From positions 434,818,617 to 434,882,616 of the forward strand of contig CM046875.1 of assembly GCA_025667525.1 (NCBI GenBank): a stretch of DNA of 64,000 nucleotides, given 5' to 3'. The position numbers and the translations under genes are program-made. This DNA is from Glebionis coronaria (taxonomy: Eukaryota; Streptophyta; Magnoliopsida; Asterales; Asteraceae). The notes beneath the pieces were generated by a model. The model was not told the DNA's origin. It did not search any database and worked only from the letters and a program-made list of their open reading frames with translations. Shown here in pieces: positions 50,703-62,930 of this stretch (the stretch's first letter is position 1; the number at the start of each line of letters is the position of its first letter).

Positions 50703-53700
50703 TGGTGGTAGTAAATTCACACTCGTTTAGGAAAACGAGGTAAAAGCGGTAAGTATTAAGTGTTCGTTTAGCAAAACGAAAGAACTTATGACCCTTTGTG
50801 TGAGATCGTTCTCAAGGAGGCTCTGTTTGTGTGTGTTAAGAAATGATTAACTTTGAGATTAATATTGATGGGAATGAGAAAGAAAAAGACGAATTACGCT
50901 AAAAATTACCCTACGACATAAAAAACGCAAAATCGTAAAATTCGACGAAAAATGAAAGTACTCTAAAAATTACCAAAAATCAAGAAAAATGAAACTAAGA
51001 CAAAAATGCAAGAAAAAATTTCCAAAACTTTTTTAATAATTTTATATTAATTTTTAAAGTTTAATAAAGAACCAAAAACTAAATAAAATAAAAAATAAGT
51101 CAAAATGAAAACTTTTTCTATTGTAAACCTCAAAAATACTTTTAAAAACCTAAAAATGATTTTTACTGATTTTTAAAATACCTTTTACTATTTTTTAATG
51201 ACTTTTCAAAATTTTATTCAAAATTAATCATAAAAATTAAATGAAAAACATAAAAAATAAACTTTTTAAACTGAAAAGTCCTAAATGTTATCAATAACAA
51301 AGGAAAAATGTAAAATACATAAAAAGTTAACTTAATAAGCTGGAAATAGCTTATTTATAAGCTGCCTATTTTGAAAAGCCCAAAACAAGATTACCTTAAG
51401 TACTTAACCAATGCAACCTTGGACAGTAAAGTCCCTAGGGCGCACTGGTTAAAGCTTTGGTGTGTGAGAGGAGTGGCGCAGGTTCGAGTCCTGGCCACAT
51501 CCTTTTTGATATTTTTTTTATTTTTTTTCTTTTTCAAAACTGAAAACGAGCACTCTCAGTAATATCAAAACACAAATTAAGCCCAAAATTTAGCAAGATT
51601 AAGCCTAAATCAAACTCAAAACGTGCCCAGTTCTAGATATGATGCTACAGTATGAATATAAACAAAAAACAGAGTTGTTCGAGATGTGTATTGTTATCTT
51701 ATGACAATAGGAATTGTCACAGTATGCTTGAGACCTTGATTCTTGGTCGTTTGATGTGATTAGCTTGGTGTTTTGGCAAGATAAGGTACCCCACAAGTTA
51801 GTTGACTTGTGGGAGTCACAAATAACTCAAACAGAAAACAAATATCCATACCAAATTGCAAGATTAATCTTCAAAAAAAAACAAGAATTTTCAGGTTTTA
51901 AGCAGGCAAATCTATTGCTGATCTATATAACAATGAAGTAAGATTTAAACAGTCAAATATAGATTCATATGTTACCAAACGACAAACTTAACATAAATCA
52001 ACCCTAACATGCCATATGATCTAATAGTAACAAAGATTTCAGATTTCAAAAGTACTAATACAAACTTGTTCAGCAGACTTAATAAATTGAGCCATTATTA
52101 TCAATTTTCAAGCAAGCAAAATCATGCAACTTGTTTCCAAACTTAAACCATGAAATACATTAGTACAATAAACTGCATTAAAACTTGTTCAAACCAAAGT
52201 TATAATTTATGTGTTCCCTAAAACCTTTTTATCAGTTCAACCAAACACCCCTTAAATTGATGAACATACAGATTTACCAAAGATTTATCATGCAAGATCC
52301 ACTCAAATCTTTCAACTAGCATATAAATAATGCATCAAATCTCATAAAAACACAGAATAAGCAAGTATTATCAGCTAAATCCTAAACAACATTCAGACTC
52401 ACAATTATCACAAGATTTTTACTTAACTAACAAGGGGTAAGAAACTTACCTCCAAGGTGCACATCCACACCTTGGAGTGTGTGAGCTTAAGTGCAAGGGA
52501 GTGCACTAGCTTCCTAACCTTCCCTGTTAAGAGATAACAAACAGTAATTCACAATAATATTTTAAACATATGCCTCCTTTTACTCTCTTGTTGAAATCAA
52601 AAGGATTATTTAGGAATCCTTTGACAACTTAACATGAAATGAGAGTTCAACAAGATGCAATTCCTTCAATAATAACAAAAAAAAAACAATAAACTTAAAG
52701 AACTTCTTGAATCTATGACAGAAAACCAAAGAAAGTGATGCCTCCAACTTTCTGTCACCTAAATATTATATGTACACTGACCCTTGATATCACTTAATAT
52801 CAGGGGTCTATGGTCACATACAAACTCAAATGAAAAGCTGTTTGGGGCTTTCTCAACTTTATTTCCTTAACTTTTTATAAAACTGAAAAACTTTTAAATC
52901 AGTAACCAAGCAGAAACGTAAGCGAATTCCAAATAACAATAACAATGCGAACATGTAACATAAAACCTTGGAACTTGTTTTCATTCATCGATCATTACAC
53001 CACACTTCATAACACATAGTGGGGGTTTACAAAGTTGTGAACCCAAAAAAACAAGAACAGAGAAAATGGTAAAACTAGTATGACTTTATATAATGAGGCT
53101 ACATGATTCTAGAAGAGAAAAGAAGATGTCTAAACCCTAATGTGTGAGTTTCCAGTAGTGTCCTTGGTCTTCTCATTTGAATTTTTGGTCAAATTCATCC
53201 CATATGTAGCTATCTTGGAGGTTAGTGTTTGCCAGCTTATAACAAGTAATCTGAGCCCTTGGAGGTTATTGTAGAGAACAAGAAACAATGCAGGGTCATT
53301 GATTCACTATCATGTTTTTTTGGTTTTTAGCAAGAGTGGGGCAGGGGAGTAATAAGGTATCATGTGAGGTGATGGTGAAAGGTGGTTAAGAGTGGGATTA
53401 GGATTAGTATACCCTTAATCAATGATCTGGAAAAGATGGGGGGCAAATCCCTTTGATTTGAGGTGATTTAAAGATTAGGGTTTATGTGATTATGAACAGA
53501 TTAGCAGGTGGGATTAGATTTGTTTGAAAGGAATAGTGGGTGTTTCCCACCAAAAATTAATAATTATTAAACGGATTTGAAAGTTTATATATTATTAATT
53601 TTGGTGTTAGTGGTTTGCTGAGTGGAGGTGGTGACGTGGTGTTTTTGGTGAGGTGGTGGATTGTGGTTGGCTGGGAAAGTTTGTCATGTTTGATAAATAT

Positions 53701-54320
53701 GGTCCCCCTACTCCCTTGTTTTTGTCACTTCAATTTAATTAGCTCAAACTAAAAACTCCTTTGCAAAACAAGTTTCAAAATTCAGATTTTGGCCACAAGA
53801 TCTTTTGCAAAGTATTTCTAAGGGTATATGTTGTAATTTCTTGAATCTCCAAGGACCATTCATGACATGTCTTTAATTTTGAGGGTCTATTCTTGTATTC
53901 TTGACTTTGTGGAGGACTAATATTGCTAAGTCTTCATATTTGAGGGACCATTCTTGCCAATTCTTCAAAGTGGAGGGTCCTTTTTACAATTTGACAAACT
54001 TTAAGGACCAAACTTGTATTTATGAATAAACAAGGGTTTAAAGTGTCAATTCTTCAATATTGGAGGACCCTTCTTGTATAATCTTAAACTCTTCAAGGGT
54101 TATTCTTGGAAAATCAACACTAGGGCTTGGTTCATTTTGCGGCTTTGTTTCCCGTATTCGTTCTTGCTTGTTTCTTGTGAACTTTTGTCATTTTCTCGAT
54201 ATCCGGACCTAAAATACACACTGAACAAACACAAGCATATATTTGACACATTTTATGATATTTTATGCATTTTAAAGCCCGTTTTAGACGATGACACTAT
54301 GTATAAAATCAGTCTCATCA
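50703..54320 (-). repeat. 5' LTR of C (3618 bp)
   Basis: The plus strand starts TGGTGGTAGTAAATTC and ends CAGTCTCATCA. It is complete and followed by TSD ggtag (54321-54325). It contains the tRNA-like unit at 51436-51507. The U3-end inverted repeat (54291-54319 region) has one mismatch compared with the perfect copy in the 3' LTR. Short frames in it have no known domain. Confidence 0.95.
51436..51507 (+). other. tRNA-like unit with T5 terminator, antisense in 5' LTR of C
   Basis: The segment reads tagggcgcactggttaaagc, then a perfect B box GGTTCGAGTCC (51481-51491), ggccacatcc, and TTTTT (51503-51507), with more T-runs from 51510. It is the same unit as 39562-39633. This copy has the better B box; the other has the better anticodon-arm pairing. 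Confidence 0.68.
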
Positions 54321-54325
54321 GGTAG

Positions 54326-55112
54326 CTATAAGGAATCGCGGCCAGATATATCCGTTGGAGCCTTGTCTTATAAATAGTGGACCATTCTTAGATTTTCTCT
54401 CCACCTCTTCTGCACATATATTTCCAGATTCTTTCATACTTCTTAAATCACTCAAATCCTTGGTCATTTGGTTGATTACTACTTGTTTAGAAGTGAATCT
54501 TTCTCCTCCCATCTATTCCTCTCCAAGTGAAAAGAGAAGAACACTTTCATCCTTGAAGTGTTGTGTCTAACTTAAAGATCCATTAAAGATCAAATCTTAT
54601 TTATTCATTGTTGTGTCATTGTAGTGAAGATCCAAGTAGTTGTGTCTATTTGGAAGTTGTGTATGTATTAAGGTTAATACTTGGTCCTTAAAGTATATTG
54701 GTGTAGATTGGTCCTAGCTAAGATTAGGGCTCGACTTTTAGCTTAGAGTCGGAAATTGGATAAGCAACGTTGTGTACGGTTTCTCCACCTCAAGGAGCTT
54801 GTTGATTAGTGAACTCTCGAGTAAGGAGTACTTGAGGAGTGGAGTAGGGACGAGGAGTGAGCTTCGTTGCCGAACCACTATAAATCCTTGGTGTTTGGTT
54901 TGATCTTTCTTTTCCTTATTACATTCATTATTATTTATTAGCATATACTTGTGATTATTAGTTTAGTTGCACTATCCCTTGTTCATATTGTGTATAAGAA
55001 GATTTCACATAATTCCTCAAGCCTAAGTTTTTAAAAAGGATTTTTGAAAACCGTCTTTTAACAAGTAAATTTTATGAAACTATTCAACCCCCCCCCCTTT
55101 CTAGTTTCTACA
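54326..55112 (+). repeat. 5' LTR of D, right part
   Basis: It continues the D LTR after Athila C. The TATA box TATAAATA is at 54369-54376. The part shared with LTR G runs near 54810-54900 and includes the C-run (about 55087-55097) before ctagtttctaca. It ends CTACA at 55112, which mirrors TGTAG at 23507. Confidence 0.9.
54369..54376 (+). promoter_or_regulatory. TATA box of Sirevirus D
   Basis: TATAAATA sits in ccttgtcttataaatagtgg within the 5' LTR. Before Athila C inserted, it lay about 55 bp downstream of the 26-bp palindrome; the insertion of 30 kb separated the two. Confidence 0.75.
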
Positions 55113-55114
55113 AT

Positions 55115-55126
55115 TGGTATCAGATC
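55115..55126 (+). other. PBS of Sirevirus D
   Basis: TGGTATCAGATC matches the initiator-Met tRNA site in ten of twelve bases, two bases after the LTR. The last two bases (tc for gc) are changed. Confidence 0.85.
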
Positions 55127-55175
55127 CCCTCAAGCTTTTTTAAAATATATTGTATTTTAAAACTTGAATCGATCT

Positions 55176-56327
55176 ATGGATTCCAACAAGTACCTAGAAG
55201 GGCAATCTATGCAAAGACCACCACTTTTTGAAACCGATAGTTTTATTTATTGGAAAAATAGATTTGAGACTTATGTGAAATCAAATGATTTAGATCTTTG
55301 GCATGTTATTACCCATGTTGATTTTTTGCCTTATCAATATAATAAAGTTTCTAAAAGCTAAAAATAATGAGGCTATAATGATGACACTAAAAATAATGAG
55401 GCTATAATGATAGTCACTTTTGACAAAGCTAGTGATGACACTAAAAGGAAACTTGCTAAAAATAATGAGGCTATAATGGTGATTTATAATGCTTTACCAA
55501 AGAAAGATTACGAAAGGATTTTGATGTGTGAAACCGCTAAAGATATTTGGAATGCTCTTTTAGTAACCCACCAAGGTAATAGCCAAGTCAAAGAAAGTAA
55601 AATCGATCTTCTTGTTCAACAATATGAAGAATTTGTCATCTTAAAAGATGAAACTATTGATAGTGCATTTTCTAGATTTAACACTATTATTACTAGTCTA
55701 AAAGCACTTGATGAAAGTTTTTCTAGCAAGAAGAATGTTAGGAAGTTTCTTAACACATTGCATCCAAAGTGGAGAGACAAAGTCACGGCGATTGAAGAAT
55801 CAAAGGACCTCACCACATTATCACTTGATGAACTCATTGGCAACTTGAAAGTTCACGAGATAATAATTTTGAAGGAGTCGTAAATGATAAAAACCAAGAA
55901 TGAAAGAAAGTCTCTAGCACTCAAGGCCAAGAAGGCGCTAAGTGACCATGAAATCTCCTCGGATAGTGATGATGAGGAATATGCTATGGCGGTTAGAGAC
56001 TTCATGAAGTTCTTCAAGAGACGAGGTCAACACTTGAGGCAACCAAGCAACGACAAGAAATCCTTCTCCAAAACCCGATTTACCAAGGATGATAAAGGTG
56101 ATAGGAAATGCTTTAGATGTGGTGATCCGAACCATTTCATCGGTGATTGTCTTAAGCCTTCACGCAACAAGAACCACACGGCCTTCGTTGGAGGTTCATG
56201 GCGCGATAGCGGTGAAGATGTTGATGACAACCCCAAAGATGAGAAATGTCTTATGGCTCACACTTCTAAAGAGGTACATTCCGAAACCGAATATTATAGC
56301 AATAATGGTTCTTCTCTAGATGATATC
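55176..56327 (+). pseudogene. gag: Sirevirus D gag, N-terminal part
   Basis: ATG at 55176 (MDSNKYLEGQSMQRPPLF) opens the Copia gag with YWKNRFETYVKSNDLDLWHV. A local duplication and stop lie at about 55358-55406. Then comes the UBN2-like core ([60 protein letters not shown]) with TAA at 55881. In the same phase the basic segment ERKSLALKAKK and an intact zinc knuckle CFRCGDPNHFIGDC (about 56110-56152) follow. The frame ends at DDI, where solo LTR H inserted (TSD atatc, 56323-56327) and continues at 59385. Confidence 0.9.
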
Positions 56328-57566
56328 TGTAACACCCCATTTTGGTATGGAATGTCACACGTGATTATGTCGTGTCATCAAAGCATACAAGGATAAATGT
56401 CTTAAACATTACATGACCATAAAGGAAATACCAGAAACAAACATCGGTACCCCAAAGTATAAGCTCATCACACATAAACATAAGTACTGTAAAGGAAAAG
56501 GACTAAACAATGTTCATAGAAATAAGTAGCAGAATGTGTGATGATATGCATAAAGTAATGAAGGCTAGAAAGCTTCCAATCCATATGCACGAACGCTTAG
56601 AGTCTACGAGCGTCCCTTCGTACCTGTCGTTTTGGGAACATGAAAGGAAAACGGCTGAGCATAATGCTCAGTGCACGGATATACAAGCATAGAATGAATA
56701 ACATAAGTATATACAACATATAGCAGTGGAACTGATTAAGTCTTGGAAAACCTGGTATACTTAGTAAAACTGGTTTTATAGTTTGAAAAGCCTTATGTTT
56801 ATCTTATAAAAACTATTTAACATGTTAACCGTTAAGCCAATATAGGTCATGAAATATCAACGTGCATGAATACTTGGAGGGGTGACCTCATCATGCAATT
56901 AGAGGGGTTGCCTCTAATTAATAAAGTTTGGGTAGGAGGGATCAGCTCCTTGTGAAGGATGCAAGGCAGACACCACATTCACCTGAATAATCTATTAAAA
57001 ACATGTAACCTAGGATGCACTCATACGCCCCACATGATAACATAATAATATGGCCAAAAGCTAAAAGGGACGCCACGAGCTATCACTCCGCCATGGTGAA
57101 GTCATAACACTGGTGCCTCCAGTGTTATGGTTATGGTACCTCCATAACTAGGTGAAACTGGTCATGCATGTATATGTCTTAGGCATTTAAATTAAACATA
57201 AGCAAATCAAAACATATAAAACATATGCTGGGAAAACAGTTGGTTGCATACGGGGAATCCTAATAAGGAAAGAATGTCCATACTAAAAGGACGGAGAATC
57301 CGTACCTTATGTCCAGTGAACGAAGAAGACGAACGAAAGAGAGTCCTACTTCGATCTCACTAATGCTACATAAATAGTGTACGTGGATAAGTATTCTGAT
57401 TACTGAGTACGTAACTGGTTTTATATCGTGTCTTAGCTTGTTTTATATGTTCATATCTTGTTTTACTGATTCTAATGTTATGCTGTGTTTATCATGTATT
57501 CTATATATTATGATTAAGTATTACTTGTATTTCTTGTATTATTATACTTTTTGTGTAATGATAAGT

Positions 57567-57737
57567 AACTTTCTAAAAATAGCAGGTTTCCTAAAATAGA
57601 AAGTTTCAAAAAACAGAGAGTTTCCAAAAATAGAAGGTTTCCAAAAATAGATTAACTGCTTAAAATAGATAAGTTTCTAAAAATAGAAAGTTTCTAAAAA
57701 TAGTAAGTTTCCTGAAATAGAAAGTTTCCATAATTAG
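57567..57737 (-). repeat. 17-bp minisatellite in solo LTR H, about ten units
   Basis: Units such as aaagtttctaaaaatag (17 or 18 bp) are repeated head to tail with variants; the complement corresponds to the five-unit array of the LTR of E (5707-5790). Confidence 0.88.
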
Positions 57738-58229
57738 AAATAAGCTGGATTAATAAGCTAATAAGGTAAGCTTAAGTTTTATTGAGTAAATATACTAAGT
57801 CATGTGATTAATAGTAAAGTTTATTAATTATAACATGTTAATTAAATAAAATATATGTTATATGATTTAATTAAATATAATCATGATTTAATTAAATTAA
57901 AGTGTATATAATACTTAGGTTAAAACATGTATTAATATTCATATTAATATAACCTAAGTCATGAAAATTAATTAATTATATGTCATGCTTTAATAATTAA
58001 TTAATTACTATAGTCTAAATTGCATAAATAAATACTTAGGTTAAAATCATGTATTGTTGAATAATAATAATAAACTTAAGTCCATGTTTTAATTAAATTA
58101 ATTATATGCCATGTTAAATTAATTTAATTAATTTGTAAATAAATATACTTGTAAACCTATTAAACTTGTAAAAATAATAAATCGAACCCATGTATTACTT
58201 TTATTGAAACTTTTCGTGAACCTGTCCGT

Positions 58230-58660
58230 GAACCCGTGAACCGGCCGAACCAAACCCCACCGAAAATAGTGGCAAACCAGCCTAAGTCGGTTTCCCCTGC
58301 TCTCGGCCCACAGCCACCGGCTGCTTCCGGTGGTCTTGTTCTTCCTCGGCCATCCGCTGACCACAAAAGGTTCCGACCGGCAGTTGCCGGTGGTCCCCCT
58401 GCTTGCTGCGGTTCCCCCTGCTTACCAAAAATAGCCACCGACTTTAGCCGATGGTTGGGGCTGTGTGGCTGCCGAGACCAACCGAACCACAAGACACCCC
58501 AACGCACGTCGGGGTGTCTTGTTCCCTGCTGTTGACCGAAACCCACCACCGAGACATGTGTCTCGTGTGGTGGTGCGAACCAAACGACACCGAGAGCCTC
58601 ATGGCTCTCGGTTTTTGTCGCGGCCGAACACCAAACCCGAAAACACCCTAATTGATTTTC
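58230..58660. other. GC-rich hairpin island of the Tekay LTR
   Basis: The GC-rich block lies in otherwise AT-rich LTR. Stems include CAAGACACCCC/GGGGTGTCTTG (58490-58521, 11 bp), CCGAGAGC/GCTCTCGG (58590-58611), and GAGACA/TGTCTC near 58548. The LTR of E has the matching CCGAGAGC stem (4964-4983) and a CCGAGAC/GTCTCGG stem near 5070. Confidence 0.7.
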
Positions 58661-59384
58661 CCCACCACGATTATTAGCATGTTTTAATCTTGTTTTTAAA
58701 ACCCCCATGATCACATGTTCATAAAAAAACATAAAAAGAATTAAAAAGAAAGGTTTTCGGATTACCAAAACACGTGGAATCAATAGAGGATGAATACACG
58801 AACACGTTCTTTTGATTTGCTAAATCAAAACCAACCAATCACCCCTGTTTGGTGATGTAGCCGCCGGCCTAAAGGAGAGCAAGAAGGAGGATTAGGGTTT
58901 TTGTTTTTCTAAAAATCTTCTGTGAATGAAAACATGTTTTCCTTATTTTGTTATTTAGTAAAAACAAATGGGCTGGGCCCTCCTTCTCTTGTTTCCGCGG
59001 CTAGTAGGGCCCATCAAGGGAAACCCGTAGTTTTTTCTTGTTCTAATAATTTACGTGTTCGTGTGCTCGTATTTACGTTTCGTTATTATTAATTATTCGT
59101 GTTATTATATATACTTGTACGTAGTCGTAATAATAATTACGTAAATACATAATTATATGTTCGTGATTCTTACGTTCATAATTTCATGTTCGTGATTTAG
59201 TTATTATTGATAATAATTATCGTGCATTTATACATACTTAATACTTATCATGTAATAACACGTACATAGTTCTTGTAATTTATGTTCGTGAAACGTATTC
59301 ATGTTATAAAAGGACAGTTTTAATCATGTACGTATGGTTATAAGTGTATTGTTCATGGTAAAAGCATGCGGGTTTTACAATATC

Positions 59385-60323
59385 GAATTAGAAGGCCAAT
59401 ACAATAACTTACATAAACTTAGCGTTAAATTCATTGAAAAGAATAAAGTGCTAAAATAAACTAGAACTAAGCTTGAAAATGAGATTAGTGAGCTAAGAGA
59501 GAAATTAGCTAAGCTTGAGGAAAACTAAGAAGTTGATTTAGGTTGTCTAAAATGTGAAAACCTTAGACAAGAGAATGAAGATCTCAAGAGTACCTCCATT
59601 AAATTGGTAAAGTTCATGAAAGGTACTAGCGCTCTTGATGATATGTTAAACAAACAAATTCATTCTACGGAAAGACTTGGTTTGGGATATAACACTAATG
59701 AAGCATGTACTAGTGAATCAAAACAAGTTAGGTTTTTAGAAAAACGAACCTCTGTACGCGGTACACCAGTATATGACGCGGTTCCTTATAGCTATGGAAC
59801 TGCGGGTAGTAATAACGAACCGCAGACAGAAGGTGATTTTTGTGAAAATCCTAAACTTTCTGAAAAGTCTATTTTAGGTGAAGGGCCAAAACATCTTCTT
59901 TTTAACAAGGTAAAAGTACCTATTCTTGATAAAAATGCTCTTGGTGAATTCTACAAGCCCTTAAGTAAACCTTTAATGGGAACTAGAAATTTATCAAGAC
60001 AATCATTTACTCCTCCAAGAGTATGCAATGAGTCAAAACCTAGAAGTAGAACACCTACACCAAAAAGGGACGATCAAGCTAAGTCACGACCTAGAAGTAA
60101 AACTCCAACACCTAGAAGAAATAACAATAATTCTAGATCAAGATCAGAGACACCTAGGAGAAACAATGGACAACAAAATGGCCATATGAATTGGAACAAT
60201 TATCAACAACAATATTTTTCCCCATTGGAAATGTCTCCTCCAATCATGCATCCCAACCAAATACAAGGGATGTCTGGAACTAACAACTTTGGACCCATGA
60301 GATATTGGGGACCAAATGTTTGA
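59385..60323 (+). pseudogene. Sirevirus D gag, C-terminal extension
   Basis: Coiled-coil-like sequence (LSVKFIEKNKVLK, and ENEISELREKLAKLEEN after a stop) follows the TSD. A long frame from 59604 gives KGTSALDDMLNKQIHSTERL, VRFLEKRTSVRGTPVYDAVP, a basic SR-like stretch (PRSRTPTPKRDDQAKSRPRS, about 60040-60150) and an N/Q/M-rich end. Such long basic gag extensions are typical of Sireviruses. Part of this frame is encoded by the palindrome module (59778-59829) that is also in the LTR. Confidence 0.8.
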
Positions 60324-60349
60324 TCTTGTATGTTGTTACCTAGATATGC

Positions 60350-60916
60350 TTGGGAATCGATTTAGAGCTCGACGAGTGGATTAAGGATAGTGGATGTTCT
60401 AAACACAGGACGGGTAATCGAAGTTTGTTCTCGCACTACAAAGCATATGACGGAGGTAACGTTACATTCGCTAGTAATCGACGTGGCAATATCATTGGCA
60501 ATGGTACGGTTTCTATTGACGCCATGACCATTGAAAAGGTAGAGCACGTAGATAACTTAGGTTTTAACCTTCTAACTATAGGTCAAATTTGTGACAATAA
60601 GTGTAAGGTCATCTTTTCGAAATATGATAGTGAAATTGTAAAATATGGAAAGGTTATTGGAAAAGGTGTTAGAAAGCATGGGCTTTATGTCATGAAGGTC
60701 AATAGGAAGTCAAAGGAAAACTTATGTCTAGCGACTTTAGATGATAGTTCTACTCTTTGGCATAGGATATTAGGTAACGGTAATATGCATTTAATTCAAT
60801 CTTTAGTCTCTAAGGAGTTGGTAAGACATCTCCCTAAGATGAAGTTTGATAGTCACTTTTGTGATGCTTACAAAGTTGGGAAGCAAGTTCACTCAAGTCA
60901 CAAAGCCAAGAACTAG
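60350..60916 (+). pseudogene. Sirevirus D protease and pre-integrase zinc finger
   Basis: The frame shows the Copia protease motif WIKDSGCSKH (Asp near 60386) with HRTGNRSLFSHYK, FNLLTIGQICDNKCKVIF, then LWHRILGNGNMHLIQSL of the pre-integrase HHCC finger. In the cysteine half FCDAYKVGKQVHS the second Cys of CxxC is replaced by Tyr, so the zinc site is damaged. It ends at TAG 60914. Confidence 0.88.
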
Positions 60917-61592
60917 GTTTCGACCTCTTGGTGCTTAGAGCTCCTACATATGGATCTCTTTGGACCTTCCGCCATACGAAGTTATGGAGGTAACCTTTAT
61001 ACCCATAGTTGACGACTATTCTAGATTCACTTGGAATAGCTTTTTTGGCGTCTAAGAATGAATCTTTCGATCACTTCGAAATCTTTAGTCGAAGAATCCA
61101 AAATCAACTAGGTTGTTCAATCTCTATTAGGACGGATCATGGTAGGGAATTTGATAATGAAGTACAATTTGGTGCCTTTGGTGAAGCTCATGGTATTACC
61201 CATAACTTCTTGGCTCCTCGTACTCCACAATCAAATGGGGTAGTTGAAAGGAAGAATAGGAGCATCCAAGAGATGAGTAGGACGATGTTAAAGGAGCAAT
61301 ATTTTCCTCAAAATTTTTGGTGTAATGTTGTGGACACATCGACTTAGATTCTCAACCGAATTCTTATTCGACCTTTCCTAGGAATGACCTCCTATGAGAT
61401 TCTTAAAGGTAAGAAGCCCTCATTGGAGTACTTTAGGGTGTTTGGAAGCAAGTGCTTCATTCTCAACACCAAAGATTACCTTACTAAGTTCGACCCAAAG
61501 TAACATGAAGGTATCTTTTTAGGTTATTCCCAAACTAGAAAGCCTACATAGTCCTTAATAGATACTCGGGTGTAATTGAAGAATCACTTAAC
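60917..61592 (+). pseudogene. Sirevirus D integrase core
   Basis: After a broken stretch (LHMDLFGPSAIRSYGGN, about 60948-60997, with the first catalytic Asp), a 112-codon frame (61009-61347) gives IRTDHGREFDNEVQFGAFGE (second Asp) and APRTPQSNGVVERKNRSIQE (Glu). After TAG it continues RPFLGMTSYEILKGKKPSLE and RVFGSKCFILNTKDYLTKFD, then another stop. DDE residues are visible but stops at 61345 and about 61501 break the domain. Confidence 0.9.
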
Positions 61593-62930
61593 GTGAAATT
61601 TGATGAAACCCCTCCTTCATCTAAGACACCACCTTTGGTAGATGATGACTTGGATGAAATAGACATAGTTAAAGCCAAAGATGTTAGAAACATAGGAGTT
61701 GAAGACCTTAATGTTGAAAAGGGAGTAAACATTAAGGAGTCAAAGGATCATGCTCTCGACAACGTCATAGGAGAATTAAATCAAAGGACCCTAAGATCTC
61801 AAGTCCAAAATCAAAGTAACTTCTTTTGTTTCGTCTCCTTGATTGAACCAAATAATGTTAAAGAAGTTTTGATGGATGAGAGTTGGGTCATCGCTATGCA
61901 AGAAGAATTGAATCAATTCATTGCTAATGAAGTTTGGGAACTTGTTCCTCCACCCTAGAAGTTCTACCATTATAGGAACCAAATTGGTATATAGGAATAA
62001 GTTAGACGATAATGGTGTTGTGTCTCGTAACAATTCTAGACTTATAGCTCAAAGATATAATCAACAAGAAGGTATTGATTATGACGAGACATACGCACCC
62101 GTAGCAAGATTAGAATCCATTAGAATCCTTTTAGCCTACGCTTATGCCTTAGACTTAAGCTTCAACAAATAGAAGTAAAGAGTGCATTTCTTAACGGTTT
62201 GATCAATGGGAAGGTATATGTGGCTCAACCTCCCGGCTTCATTGATTTTGAGAAACCGGATCATGTTTACAAGCTTAAGAAGGCTCTTTATGGTCTTAAA
62301 CAAGCACCTAAAGCTTGGTATGATGGACTTAAAGCGTTTCTTGTTAAACATGAGTATACCATGGGAATGGTAGACAATACGCTCTTTACAAAGAAGAAAG
62401 GTTCTCACCTCATTATCGTACAAATATATGTTGATGACATTATATTTGGTTCAACTTGTCAATCATTGTGTGATGACTTTGCCAAAATCATGCATGACGA
62501 GTTTGAAATGAGTATGATGGGAGAACTTAACTTCTTTTTAGGACTCCAAATTAAACAAATGGACGATGGTATTTTCTTTAATCAATCCAAGTATGTTAAA
62601 GAAATGCTAAAGAAATTTGGATTAGAAGACTCTAGACAGATGAAGACCCCTATGGCCTCGGATACTAAACTCACTGTAGATGGTGATTGTGAGTCGGTAG
62701 ACAACATCAAATATAGAGGTATGATTGGTAGTTTGTTGTACCTAACGGCAAGTCGAACAGATATCATGTTTAGTGTTTTCCTTTGTGCTCGCTTCCAAGA
62801 GGCTCCCAAAACCTCTCACCTTGAAGCGGTTAAGTGTATCTTCCGATACATTAAGGGCACTATACATTTAGGATTATGGTATCCTAAAGGGACAGGCGTA
62901 GAAACCATTGTCTACGCGGACTAGGATCAT
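61593..62930 (+). pseudogene. Sirevirus D reverse transcriptase
   Basis: The linker rich in D and E leads to ESWVIAMQEELNQFIANEVW. A frameshift near 61957 follows, then GTKLVYRNKLDDNGVVSRNN and YNQQEGIDYDETYAPVARLE. After two stops near 62170, AFLNGLINGKVYVAQPPGFI, LKKALYGLKQAPKAWYDGL, the catalytic IYVDDIIFGS (about 62424-62453) and LNFFLGLQIKQMDDGIFFNQ, ending KYRGMIGSLLYLTASRTDIM. This is a Copia RT with an intact YVDD box. A TAG at 62923 separates it from the RNase H part. Confidence 0.93.

Larger units (their letters stand above)
23952..54320 (-). mobile_element. Athila element C (gag-pol type), reverse orientation
   Basis: It is bounded by the perfect TSD ggtag (23947-23951 and 54321-54325). 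The right, 5' LTR is 50703-54320. The left, 3' LTR is 23952-24122 plus 38988-42441 and is split by Athila B. PBS, gag, protease, RT, RNase H and integrase are all recognisable on the minus strand between 50702 and 44257. The reading frame has several shifts and stops. No convincing env-like ORF lies between integrase and the 3' LTR. C is the only Athila here with an RT, so its lineage could have mobilised A and B. Confidence 0.95.
56328..59379 (-). mobile_element. Solo LTR H of the Tekay family (3052 bp)
   Basis: The plus strand starts TGTAACACCC and ends GGGTTTTACA, that is, the LTR in reverse. The 5-bp TSD atatc (56323-56327 and 59380-59384) is perfect. The gag of D continues on the other side. 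No internal Tekay sequence is present, so the element was reduced to one LTR by recombination between its LTRs. It shares order with the LTR of E: the GTTATGG/CCATAAC stem, a 17-bp repeat (about ten units), AT-rich part and GC-rich island. Long frames in the GC island (58160-58783 minus and the overlapping plus frames) are by-products of base composition. Confidence 0.95.

Noticed and set aside
58160..58783. Long overlapping frames (207 codons minus, 99 and 70 codons plus) that look like a GC-rich gene
   Set aside because: They lie inside the Tekay solo LTR with matching flanks and TSD, overlap on both strands, have proline-, arginine- and glycine-rich composition with no domain, and coincide with the GC-rich hairpin island.
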